Shown: in pieces, positions 51,064 to 59,276 of the stretch
Position numbering within the stretch: position 1 is the first letter of the stretch
Layout: every line of letters starts with the position of its first letter
DNA from: JACVRW01 sp963826165
GTDB lineage: Bacteria; Actinomycetota; Thermoleophilia; Solirubrobacterales; Thermoleophilaceae
Direction: 5' to 3'
NCBI GenBank assembly: GCA_963826165.1
Contig: CAWGWC010000016.1
Span: forward strand, 1 to 64,000
DNA length: 64,000 nt
Program-made: the position numbers and the translations under genes
Notes under the pieces: model-generated
Seen by the model: the letters and a program-made list of their open reading frames with translations, nothing else
Database searches by the model: none
What the model was told of the DNA's origin: nothing

Positions 51064-52700
51064 TGGCAACTCTGCGACGCCTGCTCGCGCTCGCGGGGGC
51101 CACCCCCTCCCGCGTCGCGCTCGCCGCCGTCCTTGGCGTTCTGACTGTTGCCTTCGGAGCGGGATTGCTGGCCACGGCCGGGTACCTGATCACGCGGGCG
51201 GCCGAACAGCCGGCGATCCTCTCGCTGATGACGGTGATCGTCGCCGTCCGCTTCTTCGGGATGGCTCGGCCGCTGGCCCGCTACTGCGAGCGGCTCAGCT
51301 CGCACGACCTCGCGCTGCGTGTGCTCGGTCGCGTGCGGGTCCGCGTCTATGAGCGAATCGAGCCGCTGGCGCCGGCGCAGCTCGAGGGCTACTCGCGGGG
51401 CGATTTGCTCTCGCGACTGGTCGCCGACGTGGACGCATTCCAGAACCTCTACCTGCGCGGCGTGGGACCTCCGCTGGTCGCGCTGCTCGCCGGCGCGGTC
51501 TGCGTGGGCGTCACCGCGGCTTTCCTGCCGGCGGCGGCGCTCGCCCTCGCCGTCGGCTTGCTCGCTTGCGGCGTAGCCGTACCCGTTCTGGTGGGAGCGG
51601 CCGGCGGCCGTGCCGCCCGGCGGCAGGCATCGGCTCGCGGGGAGCTCTCGACCGAGCTCGTCGAGGTCTTGTGCGCAGCACCTGAGCTAGTCGCGTACGG
51701 TGGCGAGGGTGCCGCGCTCGGACGTCTGCGAGCCGCCAATCACACCATGGTCCGGATCGGACGCCGGGACGCCCTGGCCGCCGGGATGGCGGATGGCCTC
51801 GGTGTACTCGTCACCGGCCTGACGGTCGCGGCGGTGCTGGCGCTCGCGGTGGGGGCGCACACGGCGGGCGAGCTCGATCGCACGTTGATCGCAGCGCTCG
51901 CGCTCCTGGCGCTGGCGTCCTTCGAAGCCGTGCAGCCGCTGTCGGCGGTGGCCCGCGAGCTGCCAGCGACGCTCGAAGCCGGGCGCCGCATACTCGAGCT
52001 GATCGACACGGAGCCCGCCGTGGTCGATCCCGCCGACGCGCCGCCTGCCCCCTCCCCTCCCTTCGCCCTGGCCTTCGAGGACGTACGCGCCCGATACGCG
52101 CCCGAGGAGCCGCCCGTGCTCGACGGTTTCGACCTCCATATCGAGGCCGGGGCCCGCGTGGCGCTATTGGGACCGAGCGGAGCCGGGAAGACCACGGTGG
52201 TGAACCTGCTCCTCCGGTTCCTCGATCCCGAGCAGGGGCGCGTCACGATCGGCGGCCGCGACCTTCGCGACCTCCGGCAGGACGACGTGCGCCGCGCGAT
52301 CGCGGTCGCAGGTCAGGACTCCCATCTGTTTTCGGCCAGTATCCGCGAGAACGTGCGCCTTGCCCGGCCCGAGGCCGGCGACGGCGAGGTCGCGCACGCC
52401 CTGGGCCTGGCGAGACTCTGGCCCTGGGTCCGCGACCTTCCCGCCGGACTCGACACGCTGGTGGGCGAACAGGGACGTCAGCTGTCCGCCGGGCAGCGAC
52501 AACGGCTTGTGCTCGCCCGAGCCCTTCTCACTCAGGCCCCCGTGCTCGTTCTCGACGAGCCTACGGCTCACCTCGATCCGCCGACGGCAGATCGGTTGAT
52601 GGAGGACGTACTAGACGCCGCCGGCCAGCGATCGGTGCTGCTCATCACTCACCGGCCCGAGGGTCTCCGGCTGGTGGACAAGGTCGTGGTGCTCCCGTGA
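51063..52700 (+). CDS. cydC: ABC exporter subunit CydC
   Basis: A 545-residue half-transporter partnering CydD. The TM domain starts LLALAGATPSRVALAAVLGVLTVAFGAGLLATAGYLITRAAEQP, typical for CydC, followed by the YCERLSSHDLALRVLGRVRVRVYERIEPLAP segment. ATPase motifs: Walker A GPSGAGKTT, signature QLSAGQRQRLVLARALL, Walker B VLVLDEPTAHLDP and the His in LLITHRPEG. The stop overlaps the epimerase start (GTGA). Confidence 0.94.
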   Translation: MATLRRLLALAGATPSRVALAAVLGVLTVAFGAGLLATAGYLITRAAEQPAILSLMTVIVAVRFFGMARPLARYCERLSSHDLALRVLGRVRVRVYERIEPLAPAQLEGYSRGDLLSRLVADVDAFQNLYLRGVGPPLVALLAGAVCVGVTAAFLPAAALALAVGLLACGVAVPVLVGAAGGRAARRQASARGELSTELVEVLCAAPELVAYGGEGAALGRLRAANHTMVRIGRRDALAAGMADGLGVLVTGLTVAAVLALAVGAHTAGELDRTLIAALALLALASFEAVQPLSAVARELPATLEAGRRILELIDTEPAVVDPADAPPAPSPPFALAFEDVRARYAPEEPPVLDGFDLHIEAGARVALLGPSGAGKTTVVNLLLRFLDPEQGRVTIGGRDLRDLRQDDVRRAIAVAGQDSHLFSASIRENVRLARPEAGDGEVAHALGLARLWPWVRDLPAGLDTLVGEQGRQLSAGQRQRLVLARALLTQAPVLVLDEPTAHLDPPTADRLMEDVLDAAGQRSVLLITHRPEGLRLVDKVVVLP

Positions 52701-53605
52701 CGGCTCCGTTCGGCGAGCAGATCGAGATCGGCCTCGGTGACCAGCGAGCGACCGTGGTTGAGGTCGGGGGCGGCCTTCGAACCTATTCCATCGCCGGCCA
52801 CGAGCGGCTCGACGGTTTCGGCGTTGACGAGATGAGCCGATCGGGCCGGGGCCAGGTGCTGATCCCGTGGCCGAACCGGATACAGGACGGCAGTTATGAG
52901 TTCGACGGGCAACAGCACCAGCTTCCCATCGACGACGTCGCGGAGCAGGACGCGATCCATGGCCTGGTCCGCTGGGTGGCGTGGACTGCCGGCGCGCGCG
53001 AGCCGCACCGGGTCATCATGGAGCATCTGCTCCATCCCCGGCCCGGGTACCCGTTCTCGCTGGCCATCGCCGTCGAGTACCGGCTCTCCGAGGACGGCCT
53101 GGTGGTGACCACGACCGCCAAGAACGTCGGGCCGGTGGCGTGTCCCTTCGGAAGCGGCGCTCACCCCTATCTCACGCTCGGCACCGAGACCGTCGACTCC
53201 CTGACCATGCTCGCGCCTGGACGAACCATGCTGCGCTCCGACGAGCGAGGCATACCCGTCGGCGCGGCCGCAGTCGACGGCACGGAGTTCGACTTCCGCC
53301 GGCAGCGGACGATCGGGGCGACCAAGCTCGACCACGCGTTCACCGACCTCGAGCGCGACGACGACGGCATCGCCCGAGTCCGGCTACAGGACCCGCGCGA
53401 AGGGAACGAACTGACCTTGTGGGTCGACCGGAGCTATTCGCACCTCATGCTGTTCACAGGCGACCCGCTGCCTGACGTCGACCGGCGGGCCCTGGCGGTA
53501 GAGCCCATGACCTGCCCGCCGAACGCGTTCCGCACCGGCCGGGACCTGGTCCGCCTAGAGCCGGGCCAGTCGTTCACGGGCACGTGGGGTATCCGGCCCT
53601 CCTGA
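52697..53605 (+). CDS. Aldose 1-epimerase family protein
   Basis: A 302-residue galactose mutarotase-like beta-sandwich from GTG 52697. The catalytic His pair is in DAIHGLVRW (about 96-104) and GAHPYLTLG (about 154-162), and the acid is in AVEPMTCPPNAF. It interconverts alpha and beta anomers of glucose or another aldose. As last gene of the zwf-GH15-GMC-ndh-cydABDC unit it would supply the anomer used by the flavoenzyme or kinase, which is an inference. Confidence 0.9.
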   Translation: MTAPFGEQIEIGLGDQRATVVEVGGGLRTYSIAGHERLDGFGVDEMSRSGRGQVLIPWPNRIQDGSYEFDGQQHQLPIDDVAEQDAIHGLVRWVAWTAGAREPHRVIMEHLLHPRPGYPFSLAIAVEYRLSEDGLVVTTTAKNVGPVACPFGSGAHPYLTLGTETVDSLTMLAPGRTMLRSDERGIPVGAAAVDGTEFDFRRQRTIGATKLDHAFTDLERDDDGIARVRLQDPREGNELTLWVDRSYSHLMLFTGDPLPDVDRRALAVEPMTCPPNAFRTGRDLVRLEPGQSFTGTWGIRPS

Positions 53606-53635
53606 CGCGTCCCCCCGCACTACACTCGGGCGCGC

Positions 53636-53708
53636 GGCTCCGTAGCTCAGCGGTTAGAGCGCACGACTCATAATCGTGAGGTCGATGGTTCGAATCCATC
53701 CGGAGCTA
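53636..53708 (+). tRNA. tRNA-Met (CAT anticodon)
   Basis: A complete 73-base cloverleaf without the CCA end: acceptor GGCTCCG with CGGAGCT and discriminator A, D-arm GCTCAGCGGTTAGAGC, anticodon stem CACGA/TCGTG with loop CTCATAA (CAT at 53669-53671), and T-arm GATGG-TTCGAAT-CCATC. Elongator Met is preferred to initiator or Ile2 (lysidine), but CAT alone does not decide. Its 3' half is copied at 59149-59195, which marks it as an integration site. Confidence 0.92.
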
Positions 53709-53714
53709 TCGCCC
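53662..53714. repeat. Left repeat (attL-like) of the tRNA-flanked island
   Basis: The anticodon arm, variable loop, T-loop and acceptor 3' strand plus TCGCCC recur at 59149-59201. Differences lie in the T-stem (GATGG/CCATC here, CCTGG/CCAGG there), changed on both sides so that pairing is kept. Confidence 0.6.
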
Positions 53715-53732
53715 CGCAGCCCATACCAGCAG

Positions 53733-53829
53733 CAGGATTGCGGGGCAAGCGGAGGAGCCGCAGCCGGAGGGCAACGCGCCCGATGCGGACAAAATGCGAA
53801 CACCAGATTCAGCCGGTGAGCGCATCTGA
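53733..53829 (+). pseudogene. Possible integrase C-terminal remnant
   Basis: An open frame next to the tRNA encodes GQAEEPQPEGNAPDADKMRTPDSAGERI and a TGA. The D-K-M-R-T tail is like the end of actinobacterial tyrosine recombinases that sit beside tRNA sites. Nothing of the catalytic domain is present, so this is weak. Confidence 0.25.
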
Positions 53830-53955
53830 ACCGCCTCGTACGACCCTTGCAAGGTGAACCCCGACGCCCAATAGCGGAGGCCGACTACCGCCGTTCGTCC
53901 AACTTGAAAGTCGGGCCCGTCGGCCCGGCGCTCTGGTTTGCGGGCGGGGCGGTGC

Positions 53956-54240
53956 TTATCGGGGGCCCAGCTCGGCCTTGATCTCGCAGCGGTCGATCGA
54001 GGCGCGCGTCCCCGGCGTGTCCCCCGGGTCCATCTCGTCCAGGGGGCCCTCCCCTGCCGCCATGTCGTCGGCCGTTTGGAAGAGCTGGATCACGACTGCG
54101 GTGCGCTGGTCCTCATCGTGGAGGATTTGGATGCCCTTAGCCGGGATGTCCACGGGCGGCCCCTCAGCCTCGATCCCGTCCAAGCGCCCTGCCAGGTGAT
54201 CCGGATCGACGTCCGTGAACCTGACCACGCGTGCGTACAT
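53956..54240 (-). CDS. Small protein of unknown function (monooxygenase/ABM-like fold possible)
   Basis: A 94-residue protein beginning YARVVRFTDVDPDHLAGRLDGIEAEGPP with a strong RBS (AAGGAGG) seven bases before the ATG. The pattern, a strand, a helix, then VDIPAKGIQILHDEDQRTAVVIQLFQTADDMAAGE, suggests a small ferredoxin-like alpha-beta barrel of the ABM/Dabb kind, but no catalytic residues can be named. It is the first gene inside the tRNA-flanked island. Confidence 0.65.
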   Translation of the reverse strand: MYARVVRFTDVDPDHLAGRLDGIEAEGPPVDIPAKGIQILHDEDQRTAVVIQLFQTADDMAAGEGPLDEMDPGDTPGTRASIDRCEIKAELGPR

Positions 54241-54729
54241 GGATCCTCCTTCGGTCGCCGGTGAGCAGAACCTACATGGTGGCCGTTCAGTTCGAGCGGC
54301 CGGACCGGTGCCCGTCGTTGCACGGCGCCTGCAGCTCCACTGCGGATGGCGGCCCGACGGCTTCCGCTTCTCGCGCAAAGCGCAACTCTGTCGGCCTCAT
54401 CGGCGCGCCTGCGTACAGGCGAAAGCGATAGCGCGGGGGCGGCGCGCCGGGCGTCACGGCGCCGCTCAGATGCTTGGCAAGCCGAAGCGTTCAAGTCGGG
54501 CGAAAGGGATCTGTCGGTGCGCGCACAGCTCAAGGGAGCAAGGCGCTCAAGCGATCGGGGCGGTGAGAAGGGTCCCTTGACTTCCTCGGAGCCGTCGGGC
54601 GGGGTTGGGCGGGTTGCTTCGACCGCCAGGCATTTGGTGTGTGGCGCCCTCTCAGTACGTGCGCGGGTGAGGGCCTGGCGGTTGACAGCAAGGCGGTCGG
54701 CCCAGAGGATACGGCGGGGACTCGATCTC
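54241..54729. other. 489-base stretch without a clear gene
   Basis: The frame of the kinase is open back to 54346, but codon use and residue make-up (Arg/Ser-rich, no pattern) look noncoding before about 54700. A CAGGCGAAAGCGATAGCGCG motif at 54416-54435 recurs near 56775 and, less well, near 58262. Confidence 0.5.
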
Positions 54730-56664
54730 GTGGCGACCGCATCAGTTTCAAGACTCGATTGGCGTCGCCGCGCCGCGCCGCGCGCGCTTGTGTTGGTCGC
54801 GGTCGGCGTGGCAGGGATCGTTGCGACGGCGCTGACGGCGTGGGCGGTCGCGAACAGCCCGATCCTCGTTGACCCGAAGTCGGTTTCGATCTGGCGAGCC
54901 CTAGTCGTCGCGTCATATGTGGCGGTGGGGCTGTATAGGTGGTGGCGTCGACCTGACGGCAGGTTCGGCCCGCTACTTGTGGTGAACGGATTCCTGTATG
55001 CCGCGACGTCGTTCAATGCGTCGGGAGCGTCGCCGGCGTACACGCTGGGAATGGTGTTGTGGGCCGTGTACGTCGTGTACACGGCTTATCTGTTGCTGTC
55101 CTATCCGAGGGGTCGTCTCGAGTCGAGGCTGGAGCGCGCGTTCATCCGTGCCTACGCGCTGAGCACGGCTGTGTTGTGGAGCCTGGTCCTGGCCCTATCG
55201 CCAACGTTTCCCGGGGCCGGCTCGTTCAACGACTGCGGGACCCGCTGTCCTCCCAATGCCCTGGTCGGCGGCGATGCTGTGATCGGGACGGCGCTGAACA
55301 CGGCGGCGAGCATCGTGTTCACGATCGCGCTGATCGGCCTCACGATGCTGCTATTCGACAAGGCGCGTGCTCCGGGGCCCGTGTTGCGCCGCGCGCTTAC
55401 CCCGGTGACCGCCGTCTTTACCGCTACCGTCGCCTGGTTTGTGATCTCACTGTACGTTCTCCCCGCTTATCCGGAGACGGCGTCGGTGGTGACGACCGTC
55501 AATGGTGTGCTGGGACTGGCGATTCCGATGGCAATTCTCCTCGGCCTGGTCTGGGAGGACCTGTTTGCGGCGAGGAGCGTTGGACAGATTGCTGTGCGCG
55601 CCGGCGGGAAGCCGCTGACTGCCGCGGGTGTGCAGACGGTGATCGGCGAGGCGCTTAGGGATTCGACCACCGCGCTCGCCCTGTGGGCGCCCGAGCGCGC
55701 CGGTTACGTCGACGTGGACGGCGCGCCGCTCGAGCTTCCACGAGACCCCCGGGTGCGGGGCGTCACTCACATCACAAACGGCAACGGCCCAGTCGCCGCT
55801 CTGATCCACCATCCAACGCTCGACATCGCCTCCGATGCCCTCGAGGGCCTAGCGGCGACCTCGCTGATGCTGGTCGAGAACATACGCCTGCTCGACGAGT
55901 TACGCGCATCGCGCTTGCGGATCGTCGAGGCTGGCGATCACGAGCGCCGTCGGCTCGAGCGCGATCTTCATGACGGTGCGCAGCAGCGGCTTGTGGCGAT
56001 TCAGATCAAGCTTCAGCTGGCGCAAGAGCAGATCGACGACGATCGAGTCGTCGCGCGGCTCGAGACGATCGCCGCGGCGGCGGAGGAGGCTGTAGAGGAG
56101 CTGAGAACGCTGGCGCACGGACTCTATCCGCCCGTACTGCGAAGCGACGGTCTCGTGAACGCACTTCGCTCAATTGCGATGACGTCACCGGTCGCGATTT
56201 CCGTTGCCGATGAGGGCATCGAACGCTGCTCGCCGCCGGTCGAGGCGGCGATCTATTTTTGCTCGGCAGAGGCCATCCAGAACGCGATCAAGCACGCAGG
56301 CAGCAACGTACGCGTTGGCGTGACCGTCGGTCGTGACCCGGATCGAGTCCATTTCGCGATCAGTGATGATGGGGTGGGAATCGACCACTCGGAGCGGGGC
56401 GACGGAACCGGTCTGATCGGAATGCGCGACCGCGTCGGCGCGGTCGGGGGTACGCTCGAGATCCTCTCTTCGCCGGGCCGGGGCACGACCGTGCGCGGGA
56501 CGATCCCAGAGGCCGTCACTGCGCGCGCGGACGACGCCCTGCCCCCCAGGAGCCCGGATGCGAGCACCCGGCCGCGCACACCGCCAGGAGCGGCACCGGC
56601 GGGCAGCGGCCGCAAAGCGCCGCCCACCCCTACGGCACCCACGCCCCCTGCTGTTCACCACTGA
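54730..56664 (+). CDS. Sensor histidine kinase (HisKA_3, NarL/LuxR type)
   Basis: About 644 residues from GTG 54730; starts at 54667 or 54637 are possible. About six TM helices fill the first 260 residues, followed by a GAF-like linker. The phospho-acceptor is in ERDLHDGAQQRLVAIQIKLQLA, the N-box in EAAIYFCSAEAIQNAIKHA, and the G-boxes in DDGVGI and GTGLIGMRDRVGAVGGTLEILSSPGRGT. The C-terminal 45 residues are Pro/Ala-rich. No response regulator gene follows within the window, so it is an orphan. It lies in the tRNA-flanked island. Confidence 0.85.
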   Translation: MATASVSRLDWRRRAAPRALVLVAVGVAGIVATALTAWAVANSPILVDPKSVSIWRALVVASYVAVGLYRWWRRPDGRFGPLLVVNGFLYAATSFNASGASPAYTLGMVLWAVYVVYTAYLLLSYPRGRLESRLERAFIRAYALSTAVLWSLVLALSPTFPGAGSFNDCGTRCPPNALVGGDAVIGTALNTAASIVFTIALIGLTMLLFDKARAPGPVLRRALTPVTAVFTATVAWFVISLYVLPAYPETASVVTTVNGVLGLAIPMAILLGLVWEDLFAARSVGQIAVRAGGKPLTAAGVQTVIGEALRDSTTALALWAPERAGYVDVDGAPLELPRDPRVRGVTHITNGNGPVAALIHHPTLDIASDALEGLAATSLMLVENIRLLDELRASRLRIVEAGDHERRRLERDLHDGAQQRLVAIQIKLQLAQEQIDDDRVVARLETIAAAAEEAVEELRTLAHGLYPPVLRSDGLVNALRSIAMTSPVAISVADEGIERCSPPVEAAIYFCSAEAIQNAIKHAGSNVRVGVTVGRDPDRVHFAISDDGVGIDHSERGDGTGLIGMRDRVGAVGGTLEILSSPGRGTTVRGTIPEAVTARADDALPPRSPDASTRPRTPPGAAPAGSGRKAPPTPTAPTPPAVHH

Positions 56665-57102
56665 AGGACAAGACCTACTACGCCGAGCGGTGCTCATGTC
56701 TCATATATCGGCCCCGATCGCGCGGCCGACCCGCGCCTCGCTGCCGCGTTGAGGCACGAGCAGCACTGCCGCTGGCAGGCGAAGGCGATAGCGCGCGCTC
56801 AGACGTTCCCGCAGGACGCCGGAGTGCCCTGGGAGCGCTCAGCGCCATGGCTACTGCCCCCTCGCGGCCTCGGCCGCACATCACGCCCGAACGGGTGATC
56901 TCGCCGCCCGCACCTACCCCGGCCCCGGCGACGATCACCCCATTCGGATGATGAGCGCTCTGTGCGCGTCGGCATAGGTTCTATCGGCCTCGTCCTTGAT
57001 CGCGCCGATGACCGCCATTGATTGCACACCCGACTGGAGGGACACTCGCAATCGGCCCGGTGCTCACCGCTGTCGGATCGCTGCTCGTGAGAGGGGAGCG
57101 AT
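56665..57102. other. 438-base intergenic stretch
   Basis: No gene is convincing. It holds the motif GCAGGCGAAGGCGATAGCGC at 56774-56793. A likely RBS for the transporter (GAGGGGAG) lies just before 57103. Confidence 0.6.
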
Positions 57103-58026
57103 ATGACAACGCAGTCCAGTCAGACCGTCCTGATCAACGGGTTTGGGGTGCTCTTCGTGATATTGAACTCGTTCGGGTTGGGGCTCAGGATTGCGGTCGG
57201 CAAGCTGCTGGCAGAAGCCTTTGCCCATTGGAAGATTGCCGTGTGGGCGTTGGTGATCAATTTCGTCATCATCCCGCTCCTGTTCGTCGGCTATTTGCTG
57301 ACGATAGCCTCGTCCATTCCTGGAGAGATCAAGGTCGGGTTCTGTGTCGCAGCCCTGTGTGCGGGTATGCCTTTCGCTCCCCTCCTCGCCCGGTTAGCCA
57401 AGGCGGATGTCGGCACATCCACCACGCTGTTAGTACTCCTGACTGTCGCGACGATTATCGCCCTCCCGCTGGGGTTGCCCCTCGCCATCGATGCGGTCGA
57501 CGCGCAACTCAAGACCTCTGCCTGGGATGTCGCTTGGCCGCTGCTGCTCTTCTTGCTCCTGCCACTGGTTCTCGGGTGCGGCTTCAGGGTCTGGTGGCCC
57601 GACCTGACCCCGCCATTGGCACAGTGGGCCGTCCGGGTCGCAATCCTGTGTCTGCTCTTTAATCTCAACTTCACGCTGGTTGCGTATTGGGATCTGTTCG
57701 AGCAGACTTGGGGCACCGAGAGCTACATCGCGGCCCTAGCCGGCCCATTCATCGGCCTCGGGTGTGGCTACCTTCTCGTTTCCAGTCTTCGAGTCAAAGA
57801 CGTGGGAGTCAGGCATGCGATCGAGGCGACCACGGCGGTACGCAACATCGCTCCGATGCTCCTGATGATGATTTATCCCTTTGCAGCCGACCCGCTGGTC
57901 ACGGTGTCGATCACGATCCTCAACACCATCGGCATCACGACCGTCCTACTATTCGTCCTGATGTGGAGGCGCGCTGCTTCACCATCGGACACCCACGCAA
58001 CTACCGACCAGCCAGCTTCGACGTGA
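57103..58026 (+). CDS. BASS-family (bile acid:Na+ symporter-like) transporter
   Basis: A 307-residue protein with 9-10 hydrophobic helices. The GFCVAALCAGMPFAPLLARLAKAD segment (about 86-110) and the helix pair VRHAIEATTAVRNIAPMLLMMIYPF (about 230-256) correspond to the crossover helices that bind Na+ in BASS transporters. The substrate could be an organic acid or steroid-like anion. By eye its codons use more A/T in third positions than the neighbours, in keeping with acquisition on the island. Confidence 0.82.
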   Translation: MTTQSSQTVLINGFGVLFVILNSFGLGLRIAVGKLLAEAFAHWKIAVWALVINFVIIPLLFVGYLLTIASSIPGEIKVGFCVAALCAGMPFAPLLARLAKADVGTSTTLLVLLTVATIIALPLGLPLAIDAVDAQLKTSAWDVAWPLLLFLLLPLVLGCGFRVWWPDLTPPLAQWAVRVAILCLLFNLNFTLVAYWDLFEQTWGTESYIAALAGPFIGLGCGYLLVSSLRVKDVGVRHAIEATTAVRNIAPMLLMMIYPFAADPLVTVSITILNTIGITTVLLFVLMWRRAASPSDTHATTDQPAST

Positions 58027-58507
58027 CGAGTGATTCCACGTCGTCGCCGACCTCCCGACGAACGTGACTTCTTCCTCGTCCCATTAGGAGCGAATCCACC
58101 CCGGCATGTGGTCACGTCGCACGTTCGGAAACACACTCACATGCCGCGATCCGCGTGATCGGGTAGGGGCGTCGCTGCCGCAGACGTGGACGGTCCCGTT
58201 GACTCCCCGGTGAGCCATCCGTCGCCCCCTCGGCGCGATCAGGCCAGGCTGCCGCTACCGCATCGAGGCAGATGCGATAGCGGCGGTCCGACGGGACCCA
58301 GCTATCGAGTTGGACGAAAGGAACTAGCGCCGTTCAGACCGGAGATGCCCAGCCGCGCGCACCGGTCCAGCGCCGCAGAGCCCACGCCTCCCCGGAGCGC
58401 GCGGGGTTCAGGCCCGAAGGACAACCTCAGCGTGTTCGGCGGGGGCGCGGGAACGGCCAGAGCCGCCCCGCTCGCGCCCCGCCACGGCAAGGGTGAGGCG
58501 CGCCGTG
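58027..58507. other. 481-base stretch with a flanking repeat
   Basis: No gene is seen. A GCGATAGCG motif (58270-58278) and the first copy of a 60-base direct repeat (58434-58497) lie here, just beyond the 3' end of the K+ channel gene. Confidence 0.6.
58434..58497. repeat. Direct repeat, left of the K+ channel gene
   Basis: About 64 bases starting GTTCGGCGGGGGCGCG and ending GCCACGGCAAGGGTGAG. It matches 58961-59021 with few changes. Each copy contains GGGCGCG and CGCGCCC, able to form a 7-bp stem. Confidence 0.75.
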
Positions 58508-58867
58508 TTAGTTGTCGCGGTGTCGCCGTGCCCGCAGACGCTCGCGTAGGGGATCGGGCTCGGCCTTCAGTCGCAGGTATTGCTGGGCGACCGAGCTCAG
58601 CAGAGCGACGAGTATGCCGAGCCCGGTGAGGATGTAGATGATCGTGAAGATCTGCGTCTCAACAGTGGTCGGGGTGAAGTCGCCGTAGCCGACAGTCGTG
58701 AGCGTCACGACCGAGAAGTAGAGAGCCTCGATGACCGTCCAGTCCTCGAAGCGCCAGTAGAAGAGCGTCCCCGTGAGCACCAAAGCACCTGCGACGAGCG
58801 GCAACGCCTTGGTCTCCGGATCGCGCCAGACGGCGACCACGGCCCGTGCAAGACCGCGGAATGCCAT
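58508..58867 (-). CDS. Two-TM potassium channel (Ion_trans_2)
   Basis: A 119-residue protein from ATG 58867. Helix 1 is ALPLVAGALVLTGTLFYW, the pore helix and filter read LYFSVVTLTTVGYGDFTP (TVGYGD intact), helix 2 is IFTIIYILTGLGILVALLSSVA, and the C-terminus is short and basic (LRERLRARRHRDN). It assembles as a K+-selective tetramer by family knowledge. No regulatory RCK domain is attached. An upstream extension of the frame to 59014 runs through the right-hand repeat and is not coding. Confidence 0.9.
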   Translation of the reverse strand: MAFRGLARAVVAVWRDPETKALPLVAGALVLTGTLFYWRFEDWTVIEALYFSVVTLTTVGYGDFTPTTVETQIFTIIYILTGLGILVALLSSVAQQYLRLKAEPDPLRERLRARRHRDN

Positions 58868-58960
58868 GAGCAGAGGGATCACGCCAGCACGTCCGGTCGG
58901 CGCAGGGCCATCTACATGTGAGTTCGCGCGGCGACGGAAGTCTCCTGCCGTGCCTACCAC

Positions 58961-59021
58961 GTTCGGCGGGGGCGCGAACGACCGAAGCCGTCCCGCTCGC
59001 GCCCGCCACGGCAAAGGTGAG
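58961..59021. repeat. Direct repeat, right of the K+ channel gene
   Basis: A 61-base copy of 58434-58497 in the same orientation, with three single-base gaps and a few substitutions. Together the copies bracket only the channel gene. Confidence 0.75.
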
Positions 59022-59148
59022 CTACAGAGTCAAGTCGCGAGCCTCGTGAACTCGCCCCCTCCCCGTATTCGCACAGTTCGCCGCACGCTCCGATTTCGCT
59101 TATCTTGCGAAACCTATGTCGCTCGGCGACCTCTGGTGGACATCGAGA

Positions 59149-59195
59149 CACGACTCATAATCGTGAGGTCCCTGGTTCGAATCCAGGCGGAGCTA
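59149..59195 (+). pseudogene. Truncated tRNA-Met, 3' half only
   Basis: CACGACTCATAATCGTG anticodon arm, AGGTC, T-arm CCTGG-TTCGAAT-CCAGG, acceptor strand CGGAGCT and A. No D-arm or 5' acceptor strand precedes it. The T-stem is fully paired although it differs from the intact tRNA, so it came from a functional tRNA gene. Confidence 0.85.
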
Positions 59196-59201
59196 TCGCC
59201 C
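59149..59201. repeat. Right repeat (attR-like) of the tRNA-flanked island
   Basis: Direct repeat of 53662-53714 including the shared TCGCCC just past the tRNA. With the left copy it delimits about 5.5 kb. Confidence 0.6.
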
Positions 59202-59276
59202 GGTTCAGGACTCCCAGGCGTTGGGCGTCTGATCACCCGTCCCGCCCTATCTCGACCCCGACCCCCCGAGGCCGGG

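Larger units (their letters stand above)
58868..59276. other. 409-base stretch at the right end of the island
   Basis: Holds the second 60-base repeat (58961-59021) and the truncated tRNA copy (59149-59195). No protein gene is seen. Confidence 0.65.

Noticed and set aside
40734..53605. Secondary-metabolite gene cluster
   Set aside because: No synthase, tailoring or resistance genes; the content is central metabolism and respiration.
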